DNA of 64,000 nucleotides. It comes from Schoenobius gigantellus (taxonomy: Eukaryota; Arthropoda; Insecta; Lepidoptera; Crambidae). Positions 1 to 11,480 of this stretch are shown here, piece after piece. The notes below the pieces were generated by a model. The model was not told the DNA's origin and did no database searches. It saw only the letters and a list, made by a program, of their open reading frames with translations. Location of the stretch: assembly GCA_963935595.1 (NCBI GenBank), contig OZ012542.1, positions 36,507,417-36,571,416 of the forward strand. The letters run 5' to 3'. Every line of letters starts with the position of its first letter. The first letter of the stretch is position 1. The position numbers and the translations under genes were made by a program.

Positions 1-475
1 ATTGCTAAGGTTAAGGCGCATAGTAAGGTCAAACATAAAAAATCACTGCAGAAAAAACCGGTTCTCTTCATGAATATTGAATTAAAAAATCTTTAGAAAA
101 GATATGTTATTATTCAACGCATTCTTTAGAGGATGGTCTTTTTAATTTTTTGATAAATTAATTAAAACTTGATTAAAATGTGACCCAAACATGCCTCGAT
201 TTTAAAACTTTAAACCTAATCGCGTCGTAAATATTAGGTTAAATCGTATACTTTCGATTTCAATAAATGAAATGAACAATATTCTAGGGGATGGTCTTTT
301 TAGATTTTTCTTATTCGCCTTAATTAATGTTTTATTGAAATAATTCATCTTACGCGTAAAGGTTTGCTTAAATATTCCCCTCAGCCTCACTCACTCACTC
401 CTATGTAATGAGTGCGGGACGATCGACGCAAGGTCATTGGGACCACTATGCGCCTTAAGCAACGTTCGCTGTGGT
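1..475. repeat. Half of a foldback element (copy at left window edge)
   Basis: Positions 12-475 match, nearly base for base, one arm plus cap of the palindromic element at 33625-34517. Shared landmarks are GGCGCATAGT, AAAAAACCGGTTCTCTTCAT, GGGGATGGTCTTTTTAGATT and the TCACTCACTCACTCCTATG cap. Only one arm is present here, so this is a half element or a truncated copy. It contains no coding sequence. Confidence 0.75.
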
Positions 476-765
476 CAGTCCTATGATGGGTGACCAAATA
501 AGAAACATCTCAAGCTCCTTCGTGCTTCGGGAGACACGTTGAACAGTGGGTCCTGCGCCTGATCTCGCCCCGGTTGTGTCGGCTAACCATCCCACCGGAC
601 CATCGTCGGACTAGGCGAGTGAAGGAACAGAGAGTGCACTTGCGTTGACGCAGTCACTTGTGCAATATAATTATATCCTGCGCAAATGGCTAGTCTCTGT
701 TTCGATTGGCCGCCGTGACCGAATATCGGTTAGGAGGACATTATCGTGTGCCAGGCTTCAAATGA
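476..765. repeat. Moderately GC-rich dispersed repeat (LINE or SINE fragment)
   Basis: The stretch is GC-richer than its surroundings. It carries phrases that recur at 43700-44050: CTTCGTGCTTCGGGAGACAC against CTGTGCTTCGGAACGCATGG, followed by a CAGTGG..CCTG phrase and then a TGCGCAGA/TGCGCAAATGGCTAGTCTC block. It looks like a fragment of an interspersed element inserted beside the foldback arm. I cannot name the family. Confidence 0.45.
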
Positions 766-1660
766 TTAAAAAAATCATATGAAACTGGAATAAGAGTATA
801 ATGCGTTATCGTTAAACTTTGTATCGGTAATCTTTGTTCTGATGATAAACACAAAATCTATTTGGGAAGTCTTGATATGCAGATAAATATTGGATTTTCT
901 TATTTCTAAAATGATTGCCTTATTTGTCTTAACATGATTTAACAATCTATTTCAATTTTAAGGAAATAAAAATAAACATGACATAGTTTTAATGAATTAA
1001 AAGTATGTTTTCTTTATTCTAAAAAAGGCGTTTAATTCATACCGAACACGTCTTCTTCGAATTTTTTTGTCATGACTTTATTATATGTCCTTTCAATTTA
1101 ATGAGACATCAACAAAACCAGCGTGCCAACAAAATGCTTCTAACCGATAGCTCATTTGTCAAACTTTAAGTAGTTATGAAGTTATGAGGGAACACATATA
1201 TACACACCCAATCCACATATACCAGTCCAAATCATAACCTTTCCTTTTTGTTTAGTAGTCAAATAAAAACGAACAGAACGATTCGCTTTATTCGGTCAGT
1301 TGACTTAACGTCAGTTGGTCAACTGAAATCGTAATGCGCGTGTTTTTGATCATAATTTTCCAATCCCAAAATCATTTTTAATATTATCTGTTGAAACTAT
1401 TAAATCTAAAAAATTTAAATATGAATGAATATTCCAAATTTAAAATATCGATATGTAACATCACTACGGTTACTATATTGAGTTAGTCCTAAATTACGTT
1501 TCTCTTGTCTGTGGAGCTTACCCGCTCCCGGAAGATGATGGTAGGAGTACTCCGAAACAGGCGATTCCATTGTGTCATTCATGTATTAATTGAATTTGTT
1601 TAAGTAGAGTGTAAAATAAATTTCAATTAACTTACGATTAGCGGTTATAGTGAGCAGTAT
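766..1660. other. AT-rich intergenic sequence, nothing recognised
   Basis: No convincing open frame, RNA gene or long repeat was seen. Confidence 0.5.
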
Positions 1661-1665
1661 TATTT

Positions 1666-1765
1666 TTAATTCGTCGGTGGCGCTGTGGACTCGGCACTGG
1701 CCTTCTTATCGGGAGGTCCGGGGTTGTTGTCCAATGTGTTTTTCGAATTTTGAATTTCATAATAT
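1666..1765 (+). repeat. tRNA-derived SINE fragment
   Basis: The sequence matches the SINE at 32846-32965 (GTCGGTGGCGCTGTGGAC, TCGGGAGGTCCGGGGTT, CAATGTGTTTTTCGAATTT) and the inverted copy at 18150-18245. The head resembles a tRNA with box-A-like GGCGCTGTGG and box-B-like GGTCCGGGGTT. This copy lacks part of the segment after box B. The 64-codon frames crossing it on both strands are incidental. Confidence 0.6.
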
Positions 1766-1849
1766 GTCGGACGTTCCTACAGAAAATGAAAACACCGCGA
1801 GTCAACCTGCATACATCGACGAAGAAATTCAAAGGTGTATGTGAAATCG

Positions 1850-2248
1850 ACCAATCCGCACTAGGCCAGCGTGGTTGATTAAGGCCTAAACACTCTAACA
1901 GACGGTGAGGACGTATATGAGCTGTGGTGATGATGATTTTTTTAATTAAAAATACAATTGGCCGCCATGATATCCTATATTTGATGTAAAGTGATGTTGC
2001 AGTCTAAGGTGGACATCGCTTTCATACCAAAAACCACAGATTCACCTAAGGTTTGAAAAATTTGGGTTGTATTTATTAAGAAAAAAACCGACTCGGGCAA
2101 CATATTTCACAGTTTGGCGGCTCGAATTATGAACGTTGCAAAATCCTGATGACATGTGGCTACTGTAGCCATGTACTTGTACATGTGGTTCTTCAATTCA
2201 ATTTTTATATTTTCTGTTATGGCTTCTCGCAAATTTGACAATTTCGCC
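1850..2248. other. Intergenic, nothing recognised
   Basis: No supported feature. It leads directly into the perfect palindrome that follows. Confidence 0.4.
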
Positions 2249-2306
2249 AATTTCGAGTGGGTAGCGAAAACACGGTATACCGTGTTTTCGCTACCCACTC
2301 GAAATT
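2249..2306. repeat. Perfect 58-bp palindrome with no loop
   Basis: Two 29-nt arms, AATTTCGAGTGGGTAGCG and so on to GGTA, meet at 2277/2278 with no spacer and no mismatch. I see no flanking duplication. It may be the junction of a larger decayed inverted repeat or a local inverted duplication. Confidence 0.9.
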
Positions 2307-2866
2307 CTAAATTATGAAGTTTAGCGGTATGGTAAATACTAAGTCGGTTGAGCTACATGTGGACAATGCAAAGCGAACATTAAAATATTGCTAGTAGCAG
2401 CTAAAAGTTAGGGAATCTAAGTGAATAATTAAAGGAGGATGTATGATGAGTTGATATGTATTACCTAAGTAATTTTTGTACGAAGAAAATTATAGTTTTA
2501 TTTAGTATTTTTCTATATATTTAGGACAGGGGTATTTATTTGTGTTAGAAGGAAATTCATAGTAAGACTTGCAAGACTACAAAGACACCAATGTACATTG
2601 CCAACTTATGACATAAGATGTCAAGTCACGTACCCAATGATTTTACTGCCTGTCTTACACTTCAAGCCGCAACACAGCACAGCATTGCAAGCACCGCTGG
2701 CTCCCGCGCAGACGACTCTAGTCTAAGTCTCCCTCTGGTCACGACCGTGCTCTGGTGATGTCGCCTTTCTAGTGGTCCGATGGGAAAAAGCCTATTGGGT
2801 AATTGTCCTCAAATATTGATGTTTATATTTTTTGGTCTTGACATATCTATGAGGGTTACCTAGGTA
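2307..2866. other. Intergenic; short GC-rich block at 2640-2790
   Basis: It is mostly AT-rich. The block at 2640-2790 is GC-richer and looks like a fragment of an interspersed element rather than a gene: no frame is maintained. Nothing else was recognised. Confidence 0.35.
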
Positions 2867-3076
2867 CAGTCGACAAAGTTGCCGGTCTACCAGTAGAGTT
2901 TTTTCGGTCAGCGACATTTGAAAAAGTAAAAGCGTTAAAACAGGTTTTAATATCATATAAAATAGAAGTATTTTACGATTTTTAATATGATTTAAATGAT
3001 TGCTTTATACCTCTTATTGTTTGAAATAATGCTTCCCAAAATAACTCTACTGGTAGACCGCGAACTTTGTCGACTG
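2867..3076. mobile_element. Tc1/mariner-type MITE, 210 bp, TA duplication
   Basis: Terminal inverted repeats of about 35 bp start CAGTCGACAAAGTT and end with the complement. Both carry the block CTACCAGTAGAGTT. TA dinucleotides flank the element at 2865-2866 and 3077-3078. The interior is AT-rich and non-coding. TA targeting and the CAGT terminus are typical of Tc1/mariner, so this is likely a non-autonomous member. Confidence 0.75.
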
Positions 3077-3932
3077 TACATGTAGTTAGTTGATGCTATA
3101 TTTTTAATAGTGAATTTTCATAAAAATAATAATCATAAGGTGTATTTCCACCAAAATCTTTTGTTGACAACACAAAAGTTAACAACTTTTATTCGGTGGA
3201 GACTCGGCTTTAGATTAACTTTTGTTCACAGCACTAAAGTGACAACTTTTATTCGATTGAGACACGACTGTAAGATATGCGAGGATTTATGTCGATGGTT
3301 ATAAAAAGGAGGACCAATTATGTAGCGTTTGAATAAAACCATAAAGGCGAGAAAGGGTGTAGCGTGTTCGCGTCGCATGCGCCCGCGCACGGATCACTAG
3401 GCCTGGTTGTCGCACGCGCTTTTACACGAAATTGAGAGCACGTTTCCATTGTATCTACTAGGGCCTTATCCTTTACTCTCTATTTCGAAAATTGTGAGTC
3501 TAGGCTAGGCGACCCAATTTCAGAAACAACGAAATTTTGGAGACTTCTATTAAATACATATATTTATTACTAAAAAATCTACCAAGCTATCAATATTCTA
3601 TAATAGAATCTTTATATTTTCTTATCTTTTTCTTCTTATAAAATGATAAATATATTTTTATCATTTACAACAACATTGACTTAACTTCACCTAGACAGCA
3701 ATCAAACCGGCATGACGAATTAAACTCTCGATGGCCATCAATATTTTTATGACTATGCTCAGAAGCGAAATTAAGCATTATTTGTAGAAATTTTTCGTGT
3801 CTTACCATGTCTATAACTTGCAAATATGCAAACTATTGTGGGTGGCAAAAGCTCTTTTGGAAAATTATGTCGAGAAAAATACTTGAAAAATTTCACAATA
3901 ATATCGGAATCGGAAAAAAGACGTCGCTACTA
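3077..3932. other. Intergenic; short direct repeat near 3160-3260
   Basis: Two related units around ACAACTTTTATTCG lie at about 3180 and 3245. A GC-rich patch near 3350-3430 is unassigned. No gene was recognised. Confidence 0.35.
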
Positions 3933-5220
3933 CATAGGCTGCTACTTATGTATCCGGAACTGGCCACACACAAAAAAATATTTAAAAAAGAACAATTACA
4001 TTTGAAAATAGAACTCTTTAGTCGTAGAATGCAGCTTGTTTTATTATTCTCTGTATTGTTTGACAACTTTGCCGCCATTTTGATAATTGCGCGTCACCGT
4101 AATTATGGAATTAAGTCGAGAACATTTTCGTGCGATGATTTACTACGATTTTCGGCGTGGGCTCAGTCAAAAACAGTGCATCGATCAAATGGTTTCTACT
4201 TTTGGTGATGAAGCACCATCAAAAACCACCGTATATCAATGATTTAGTGAGTTCAAACGTGGACGGTCTTTGCTCTCGGACGAATTTAAGGAAGGTCGGC
4301 CAAAATCAGTCGTTGTGCCACAAAACATCGATGCTGTGTGTGAACTAATTATGAAAGACCGTCATGCCACATATCGTGAGATAGAGGCGTCTTTGGGCAT
4401 CAGTATGACAAGCATTCACAAAATATTACATGAACATTTAGCCGTAAAAAAAATTTGTTCGCGTTGGATTCCTCACAATTTGACGTCTATACAAAAACAG
4501 GCCCGTATCGATTGGTGCAAAGAAATGTTACAAAAATATGACCGAGGTGCTTCAAAAGCTGTTTATAATATCTATACAGGTGACGAATCGTGGATATATG
4601 CCTATGACCCAGAAACAAAACAGCAGTCGACGGTATGGGTGTTCCAAGATGAGCGTAGGCCAACAAAAGTTGTTCGTGCAAAAAGCACTTTAAAACAGAT
4701 GGTTGCTTGTTTTTTGGAATCAATGGACATGTTGCTACAGTGCCATTAGAAAATCGTAGAACTGTGAATTCTGAATGGTATACAACCATTTGTTTGGCAG
4801 AAGTTTTTGATAATATTCGAAAAATAACCCACAACGAAGAATTATCCTGCATCACGACAACGCGAGCTGCCACACGTCAGTCGAAACAACACAGTTTTTA
4901 GAAGCTCAAAAGATTGAATTGACCGGTCATCCGCCATACAGCCCCGATTTAGCTCCCAACGACTTCTATTTATTCCCTTTTGTGAAGAATAAATTACGAG
5001 GTTTACGTTTTTCGACACGTGAAGAGGCCGTCGATGCATTCAAAATGCACGTTTCGAAGATACCCCAAACAGAGTGGAAAAAGTGTTACAAAAATTGGTT
5101 TGAACGGATGCAAAAATGTATTGACTATCAGGGAGAGTACTTTGAAAAACAATAAAAACATAAAAAAATACATATCTGGTTTTTTATTTCATATTCCGGA
5201 TACATAAGTAGCAGCCCTCG
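3933..5220 (+). mobile_element. mariner transposon, 1288 bp, both TIRs and TA duplication present
   Basis: The left end and the complement of the right end share a 28-bp inverted repeat around GGCTGCTACTTATGTATCCG with two mismatches near the tips and a differing last base. TA flanks both ends (3931-3932 and 5221-5222). The length is normal for mariner (about 1.3 kb). It encloses a broken transposase gene read on the plus strand. The ends look good enough that the copy might still be mobilised in trans by a related transposase; that is inference. Confidence 0.9.
4105..5155 (+). pseudogene. mariner transposase, disrupted (one nonsense codon, two frameshifts)
   Basis: The product would cut and paste the surrounding element as a DD34D transposase. 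The ATG at 4105 opens with MELSREHFRAMIYYDFRRG, a typical mariner N-terminus. The recognition region runs to about residue 115, followed by the WIPHNL motif, then the catalytic domain. All three catalytic aspartates are visible: YTGDESW, ILHHDNA and YSPDLAPND, with 34 residues between the second and third. The gene ends FEKQ before TAA at 5153. Three lesions break it: TGA at 4240-4242 where family members usually have tryptophan, a one-base loss near 4705-4710 after QMVACF, and another near 4835 in the EVF..IRK stretch. It therefore occupies three frames and cannot make full-length protein. I am sure of the family but not of the mariner subfamily. Confidence 0.92.
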
Positions 5221-5460
5221 TACGTATAACTCTACTTTTATTATAAAGCTTGTAAAGTTTTACTACTGGTACTAGGATTGGTAATAGCACGAGTAACAAT
5301 GAGAACTGCAGCGCTTAGTATAAAAGAGTATCTTTAATTTTTGAACTTCCCATTTATTGTTATTAAAACCAATCTTTTACAACTTTTGTACAAAGTTCAA
5401 AGGGCTTAAAATATTAAATAACATTTACCTAAAAGCCACCACAACAGTATTGTATGCCAC

Positions 5461-5803
5461 CAGCAGGCGTAGCACGGGCTGCCAAGACTGGACTCGAGTC
5501 ACGCATTATCTCACAATTTCAGTGACATAATCTCGATGTCTTAAAGAGTAGCACGTTGGTGCGTATTTAGTGTGAAAGACGTGATAAAAATTTCTTGACG
5601 CTCGTCAAGGAACACGTGTGACTGAGTTTTATCACAAATTTTTTGGCGTGCCTGTGCTCCGACTGCTGTGGTTCTAGCAAGGGCTATAATACCTTGAAAG
5701 ATGTAACAACAGTCAGAGAGCAAAATAAATTTGTGATAAAACTCAGTCACACGTGTTCCTTGACGAGCGAGTCCAGTCTTGGCAGCCTGTGCTACGCCTG
5801 CTG
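5461..5803. repeat. Foldback MITE
   Basis: The left end CAGCAGGCGTAGCAC..GCTGCCAAGACTGGACTCG is repeated in inverse at the right end (5768-5802). An inner pair, TTGACGCTCGTCAAGGAACA with TGTGACTGAGTTTTATCACA, is inverted at 5730-5770. The 69-codon minus frame across it is not a gene. Confidence 0.75.
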
Positions 5804-6363
5804 AAAGTTATTTTATCATCAAGCCGTGGAAACACGATGCTACACTTTCAAACACGGCAACAATAGCGCTCGTTACACATTCATTGCAAATTTACGATCG
5901 ACTGCGTCCACAATGTGGCCCTGCTTGTTGTCATCGACCGCAGCCATAGCAGAATCTGATAGTGCGCCTACGAATATTATTTCAACGCGCTTGTAGTGGT
6001 AAAAAGGTAAATAAATAAAAGCTATTCCGTGGTTGAATTTATGGCAAATTCTAATCTTATACAACGTGCTTAAACCTGAAATTAATTTGTTTAGAATCGA
6101 GAGTATAATAGATAGCACTAATCAATAATATTGTCCCGTAGCATGAACACCAAAATACGATATCACAAAGCGTTTTATCGCGATTAACTGTCAAAATATG
6201 ATAAAAACGTATTGTATTTTGAAAGTTCACTGCGAAAAGCCGCTGTATCATACATATAGTGTTTGGTGGTTATGCTACGGGGGCTGGGTGAGATTTTATT
6301 TCAAAATATTTTTCAACCACGCGGCTTTTTAAATTTACTCAACTCTATCTTCTTTATATAGGG
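5804..6363. other. Intergenic, nothing recognised
   Basis: Overlapping short frames on the minus strand show no family signature. No RNA gene was seen. Confidence 0.35.
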
Positions 6364-6532
6364 CATAGCTTTGTGCCCGCGACTTCATTTGCATAGATGT
6401 ATTGATCATAGCATGATGTTATATAGCCTTCCTCGATAAATGAACTATCCGACACAAAAATAATTTTTCAATTTGAATCAGTAGTTTTTGAGATGAACGT
6501 ATTCAACCAAACAAACAATCAAACTCTTCAGC
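6364..6532 (-). repeat. Lep1/Helitron-like short element, inverted
   Basis: Read on the minus strand it matches the elements at 20337 and 22300: AAGCTGAAGAGTTTG, a TTTG microsatellite, GAACGCG, TTCAAATTGAAAAATT, TGTTGGATAGTTCATTTATC and GAGGAAGGCT. It ends near GTGCCCGCGACTTC. It is non-coding and truncated at its distal end. Confidence 0.6.
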
Positions 6533-7440
6533 TTTCGCGGCGCGACAGCTTCGTTGTTGAAGGCGCGCGGACTATAGACTTTTGTTATCCCAAAAACTGA
6601 ACTGAACTATAGACTTTTAAATTTGCAAAATATGCAACAAAACAAAAAAGGGAAATATCTTTTTTTTTCCTTAATTTCTTTATTAATCCGCGATATTTAT
6701 TTTTTATAATAAAAAATTGGAAGTGTCTGAGGTTTTGCGCTATCTGATTAACGCTTTGTACATATACACTCTACCATCAGGCAAGATGATTAAAAATTGG
6801 AAACGTCAAAACACAATAATGTCTTTGTGTCGGTTATCTTTTAATGACATTGTGTTACAGAAGGAACAGCTGGCCTATTATGGATCTTTCATCGTATGAC
6901 ATATAAATTTTGAGATAAGGATGTCATGAAATGCTTCATTTGGTACTACCGATCTTCAATGATATCATCAGTATGGCATAATTTCAATGATGTCATCATG
7001 ATATAATGAACGAATGATCGAAAATCTGACCGAAAATCTTATTTCTCGTTTTGCACTATGATTTCATCATGATATCAATTGAAAATCATGAGATCGGTAA
7101 TAGGCCCGCAGGTTTGGCAAAACTCTGAGGTAGTAACTTACCTAAGTCGTTTACGCGGGAATCTCTTCTTACCTATTTCTGTCGCAAAGCAGAGGTCCTT
7201 GTATTTCTGTATTCCGCTTTAAAGGGTAAGTCGGGCAATGAAATTACGTACTATGAACTGACATCTTACCACAAATTGGCAAGATCCTTGTGGGGATTCA
7301 TTTTTGCCAATCATACGGGAACCACACGTGCAATAAGTGACTGTAGCTATTTACCACCTCGTGGATAGTCTGCTTGTTTGCTAACTTTGTTGTTTATAAA
7401 AAATGGTAAAGATTCACTCGTTAAGTTAAAGTTAATTACT
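6533..7440. other. Intergenic; TGATATCATCA-rich patch near 6950-7090
   Basis: Short repeats of ATGATATCATCA occur at about 6955-7085 and suggest a small local duplication. No gene was seen. Confidence 0.3.
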
Positions 7441-7653
7441 AAGGGCCAGTTGATGATACATGGTCAACTTTAACCATTAGTCAACGTAATGTTAACACAA
7501 TTACGAAGAAGTTAATTAAACAAATTGATAACTTATCTGTCAATTCGTATAAAATTTGACACATTTTAAGCGATTTCACAGATAAACTAACCGTGATACC
7601 ATTACATGTTGAACTTTTTGTTTAAATTGACAATGTATCAAAAACTAGCCCTT
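7441..7653. mobile_element. MITE with AAGGGCCAGTT ends
   Basis: The left end AAGGGCCAGTTGATGATACATGG is inverted at the right end as CAATGTATCAAAAACTAGCCCTT. Length is 213 bp, AT-rich and non-coding. The flanks carry TAA/TTA-like bases, but the exact target duplication is ambiguous because the terminal bases are A and T. Confidence 0.6.
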
Positions 7654-8229
7654 AATCTGCCTATTGCAATTGTACAACTGTTCATAGAGTTAAAGCTTAA
7701 ATAAGAAATTATGAAAAATTTTAATATTGAGTGAGTGTTCCGTGTTGCCTTTAAAGCTCAGGAACCGGTGATCTAGATAGGCCATGGTACTCGACGCTCA
7801 CTAGACCGTACAAACCGCCCTAAATCATAGCGCCGAGTGGGCGTGACACTGCTTTATCGCTTAGCCGGCCGATAAATAAGCTTATTATTTGTTAGTGCTG
7901 TTTGTTTATGTGTGATAGCTAATTTATCAGTGGTTCCCGTACACTCGCTTATTACGGGCTCATAAACTGGCGAGAAACACACTGGGTGTGTCTAGCCAAT
8001 ATGGTTTAATGTTTGATACTAACTGTATAAGCCCCGTTAATTTTATGTTATTTTAAAGGTTTCTACACACCTTATTAGAAATCGTAAAATAGTACCCGAA
8101 CATCAGTTTTATAGCAAAATAACCTTAGAAAATTATTGTGACATCCACAAGGAGGATTTGTCAAACATTTTTTACTTTCTTAACATTTGAAATCACAAGT
8201 AGAAACTACAAAAAAAATATCGAGTGTAT
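7654..8229. other. Intergenic, unassigned GC-richer block 7735-7860
   Basis: The 7735-7860 block is GC-richer than its flanks and may be a SINE or LINE scrap. No tRNA boxes or frame are preserved. Confidence 0.3.
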
Positions 8230-9055
8230 ATCATTACTCTTAGTTTTCTAGCAGACAAGACAGATGCAGCAGGGAAATCCGCCTTGCTCTGTTCAGGACG
8301 CCCAGGTTTTTGCTCGCCAATGGCTTTATCCTCCAAATGACTCCCAAACTGCACTTTCGTAGAAATTTCCACATCGAGGATCCGTATACCATCGAACATA
8401 AAAAGAGTAACTCTCTGGAACTGAGGCGCTACGATAAACGCCTTCTTCGCAGTGAATGCGCACAATTGTGTCTTCTTGGGGTTGAACTTGCCTAAGTTCT
8501 TTGCAACCCATTCAGAGACTTTAGAAAGTCTTCGACTTAAGACACAAGTTGCAAACTTTCATGCAATAAAATCCGAGAAACATTCTTGTAATCGGTATAC
8601 CGCACATTACCCATACTATCATCTGTATGCCTAATAATTTATATTCTCAATGGACAATATGTCATTGATATGTAGAATGAACAGTGTAGGGGAGAGCACC
8701 GAACCTTATGGAAAGCTAGCGTTTATTAACGTGGTTTCGGAGTAGCAGCCATCAGCGACGACTTTGATGCTCCTACTATCCAAGAAGCTGGCTATCCATT
8801 TGCAAAGTCCCTCGGGGATTCCATAGGTTGGTAACTTCGTGAGAAGAGCTATATGCCAGACCCTATCAAACGCTTCAGCGATATCCAGTCCAACGGCGAG
8901 AACCTCACCTTTGCCCTATAAGGATTCCGCCCAACGATGTGTCAGGTAAACTTAGAGATCACCAGCTGAATAGCCGTGACGGAAGCCGTATTGTCGGTCG
9001 CTAATCAGCTGGTGCTCTTCTAGGTACCGTATGAGGAATTTGCTAATAATTACCA
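8230..9055 (-). pseudogene. Non-LTR retrotransposon reverse transcriptase, Jockey/CR1-like, degraded
   Basis: Read on the minus strand, the region keeps the order of a LINE reverse transcriptase: DRQYGFRHGYSAGDL, then the catalytic-aspartate block LDIAEAFDRVWH, then LLTKLPTYGIPEGLCKWI, a GSVLSPTLFILHINDML block, KVSEWVAKNLGKFNPKKTQ and CAFTAKKAFIVAPQF, with FGSHLEDKA near the low-coordinate end. Stop codons and frame changes interrupt it (for example where PQGSVLSP would be expected), and the usual ADD box is not readable. The upstream endonuclease and the 3' end are absent. A 90-codon frame at 8193-8465 is the surviving C-terminal portion. This is a dead fragment. The family is secure; the clade is my best guess. 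Confidence 0.85.
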
Positions 9056-9380
9056 TTATTATTCGTGACAGAATTAAGAAAAACGAGTAAGAGAAGTAAG
9101 AAAAAGCACAATCAACCTAATCGCCAAGCAGAAAACGTGCTAAACGTCTCTAGGTAGTGTCTCAAATTTCTTATTTGAATTAATTCCGTAAACCGCTTCG
9201 CTCATACGGACACCCGTATAAGGGGAGCGGCAACCACTATACTCGTATAAGCTAAAATTAAACATAGTTGTCAATTTGAATATAAATGAGGAGTACCGTC
9301 TAGTTACGTAGGTCATTAATTAGATGGCGATGTTCATCCTGTTGACACCTGAATAATACTAGAAAATTCTATCATCATCA
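9056..9380. other. Intergenic, nothing recognised
   Basis: AT-rich linker between two LINE remnants. No supported feature. Confidence 0.35.
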
Positions 9381-10290
9381 TTTCAGCCAAGAGACGCCCC
9401 CTGTTGGACATAGGCCTCCCCCAAGGATCTATACCGGTCGGTCCTGCGCCTCCCGCATCCAGCGGCTTCCCGCGACCTTCACCAGATCGTCGGTCTACCT
9501 TGTGGGAGGCCTACCAACACTGCGTCTCCCGGTACGCGGCTGCCACTTGAGGACCTTTCCGCCCCAACGGCTGTCAGTCCTACGAGCGATGTATCCTGCC
9601 CACTGCCACTTAAGGTTTGCAATTCTTTAGGCTATGTCGGTAGCTCTAGTTCTTCTACGGATCTCATCATTTCTGATGTGATCACGTAGACAAACCCCGA
9701 GCATAGCCCTCTCCATTACCCTTTGAGTGACATTGAGCCTCCTTATGAGACCCATTGTAAGCGGTCACGTCTCAGTTCCGTACGTCATCACTGGCAACAC
9801 GCACGAATTGAAGACATTCGTCTTGAGATATTGCGGTAGATGGGCCGAGAATATGGTGCGTAGCTTCCCGAACGCTGCCCAGCCGAGTTGGATTCGTCAA
9901 TTTACCTCCTTCTGGAAGTTGGACTTACCGAGCTGGAATTATTTACTCCAGATAAACATATTCGTCAACAACTTCCAGCGTAGAACCTCTAACATTCACA
10001 GGAGTGGGTACTACACGGGACTTCGACATTATTTTAGTCTTGTCCATGTTCATTTTAAGACCCACTTGTTGGGAAACGTCCTCTCCAGTCCAAAAGCTTA
10101 AATACATCCTTCAGTGCAGCTGTGAACAGTTTCGGTGATATAACGTCACCTTGTCTCACACCGCGCTGAAGTCGTACTGGTTTCGAGTTTTGGTCCTCAA
10201 GGCGGTCAGACATGGTGGTGTTTTCGTACAATGACGTCAACACTTGAATGTACCAATCCAAGTCTATTTGGCACTCCAGAGGTGCCAAAT
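9381..10290 (-). pseudogene. RTE-type LINE reverse transcriptase C-terminal half, degraded
   Basis: On the minus strand the high-coordinate part encodes a palm-domain piece: LTSLYENTT, then RGVRQGDVISPKLFTAALKDVFK followed by LDWRGR. Further on, moving to lower coordinates, are the thumb/C-terminal blocks typical of RTE elements, with MERAMLGV..RDHIRNDEIR-like and WAGYIARS-like segments and a final GREPLDAGGAGPTG-like stretch. The DNA matches the remnants at 15066-15400, 45540-46190 and 61691-62055. Stops and indels divide it, so no complete protein remains. The endonuclease domain is missing. Confidence 0.8.
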
Positions 10291-10661
10291 AGAACATTCT
10301 ATACCTGAAGTAAATCCTAATCATGTCAAATCACTATAACAATCTCACTAGTGAGGAGGAAGACAGATTCTTAGTTAGTAAGTATTTCGTTAAGATCAAG
10401 TTTCGTATTATACGCTCACTATCTATTGGTACACATAAAATTTCACGATTACTAGTGTACGAAAAGAGCGGTCGAAGCCAAAAAGAGAACTAACGCTGCT
10501 AAAAATAATATTGTCCTTCAAACCGATATTCGGACGCGGCGGCTAATCTTATCTTAACCTATTATTATATAGTCTTCTGCACGGGAGATATACGAGTAGC
10601 GCAAACAAAAGTGCATACACTCTCCTACACTCGCATAATCCGATTGGACAATTAATTAACA
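10291..10661. other. Intergenic, nothing recognised
   Basis: No supported feature. Confidence 0.35.
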
Positions 10662-10779
10662 GACCATGATCGCTTTTAACAAGGTTAAAACAATATTGAA
10701 ATAGATACACCGCTCTTGTTGCTTATTGCACCATTTCGCTCTCAGTGTGGTTTTAATATCGTTTTGAGCGATCATGGTC
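10662..10779. repeat. Short palindromic MITE, copy 1
   Basis: The left end GACCATGATCGCTTTTAAC is inverted at the right end (GAGCGATCATGGTC). The interior shares AAGGTTAAAACAATATT, CACCGCTCTTG and GTGGTTTTAATAT with the copy at 19933-20060. It is about 118 bp and non-coding. Confidence 0.7.
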
Positions 10780-11480
10780 ATGGGGCAGGCTTTTATGTAT
10801 AGTACTTTAGTACTATTACTTATTCTGTGGTATAGGCCCGAATTGGTGAGAAATAGTAATAATATTATAAAATTATTTCATGCAATAAAATTACTTATCC
10901 AATAAGTATGATGGCAAACACTAACAATCATTTTCATATTATAATCACAAAATAATTTTAACACAAGGAATATGCTAACATAGCTAATATTCTTTTTATC
11001 ACACCGGATAATTTAAGGGACGCTTCAGAATACGGTACTTAAATGATTTAAATATTAATATATAGATAAATACTGCACTAAATTTGTGCAGTATTCTTTG
11101 GCTTTTTTAGAAAAATAATATAAATTTATTTTTTACCAATCTAGTCCATAATTGATTATTCGGCCGCCATAGACAATACATGACTGTTTTACAAACTATT
11201 TTATGTATGTATGTATGTACTATTCAAAGAGCGAGGTAGCTTCACAGTTTTGGTCACTCATCATGGGCCTGACCACAACCAAAGTTGCTTAACTTTATCA
11301 ATAGTGAGCCGAACGCACACATCAGATTTATTTCATCGCTAAGCATTCATAACTTCTGACAAAAAGCATTGCATGATAACTATTGACCAAAACTTCTTTA
11401 CATATCTCTCTTACACAGAAAGTAGGAAGCTAGAAAGTACGAGTAGTTAAAAAAACATAGGTGAATGGACCGAAATGGCT
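10780..11480. other. AT-rich intergenic; (GTAT)n near 11204
   Basis: A short ATGT microsatellite lies at about 11203-11219. Nothing else was recognised. Confidence 0.4.

Noticed and set aside
3807..4208. 133-codon frame on the plus strand
   Set aside because: It overlaps the left end of the mariner element and its TIR and has no motif. The true transposase frame starts at 4105 in another register.
4487..4873. 128-codon minus-strand frame
   Set aside because: It is the antisense shadow of the mariner transposase.
5461..5803. Candidate CRISPR-like or tandem regulatory array
   Set aside because: The repeats are inverted, not direct and regularly spaced. The structure is a foldback MITE in a eukaryotic genome.
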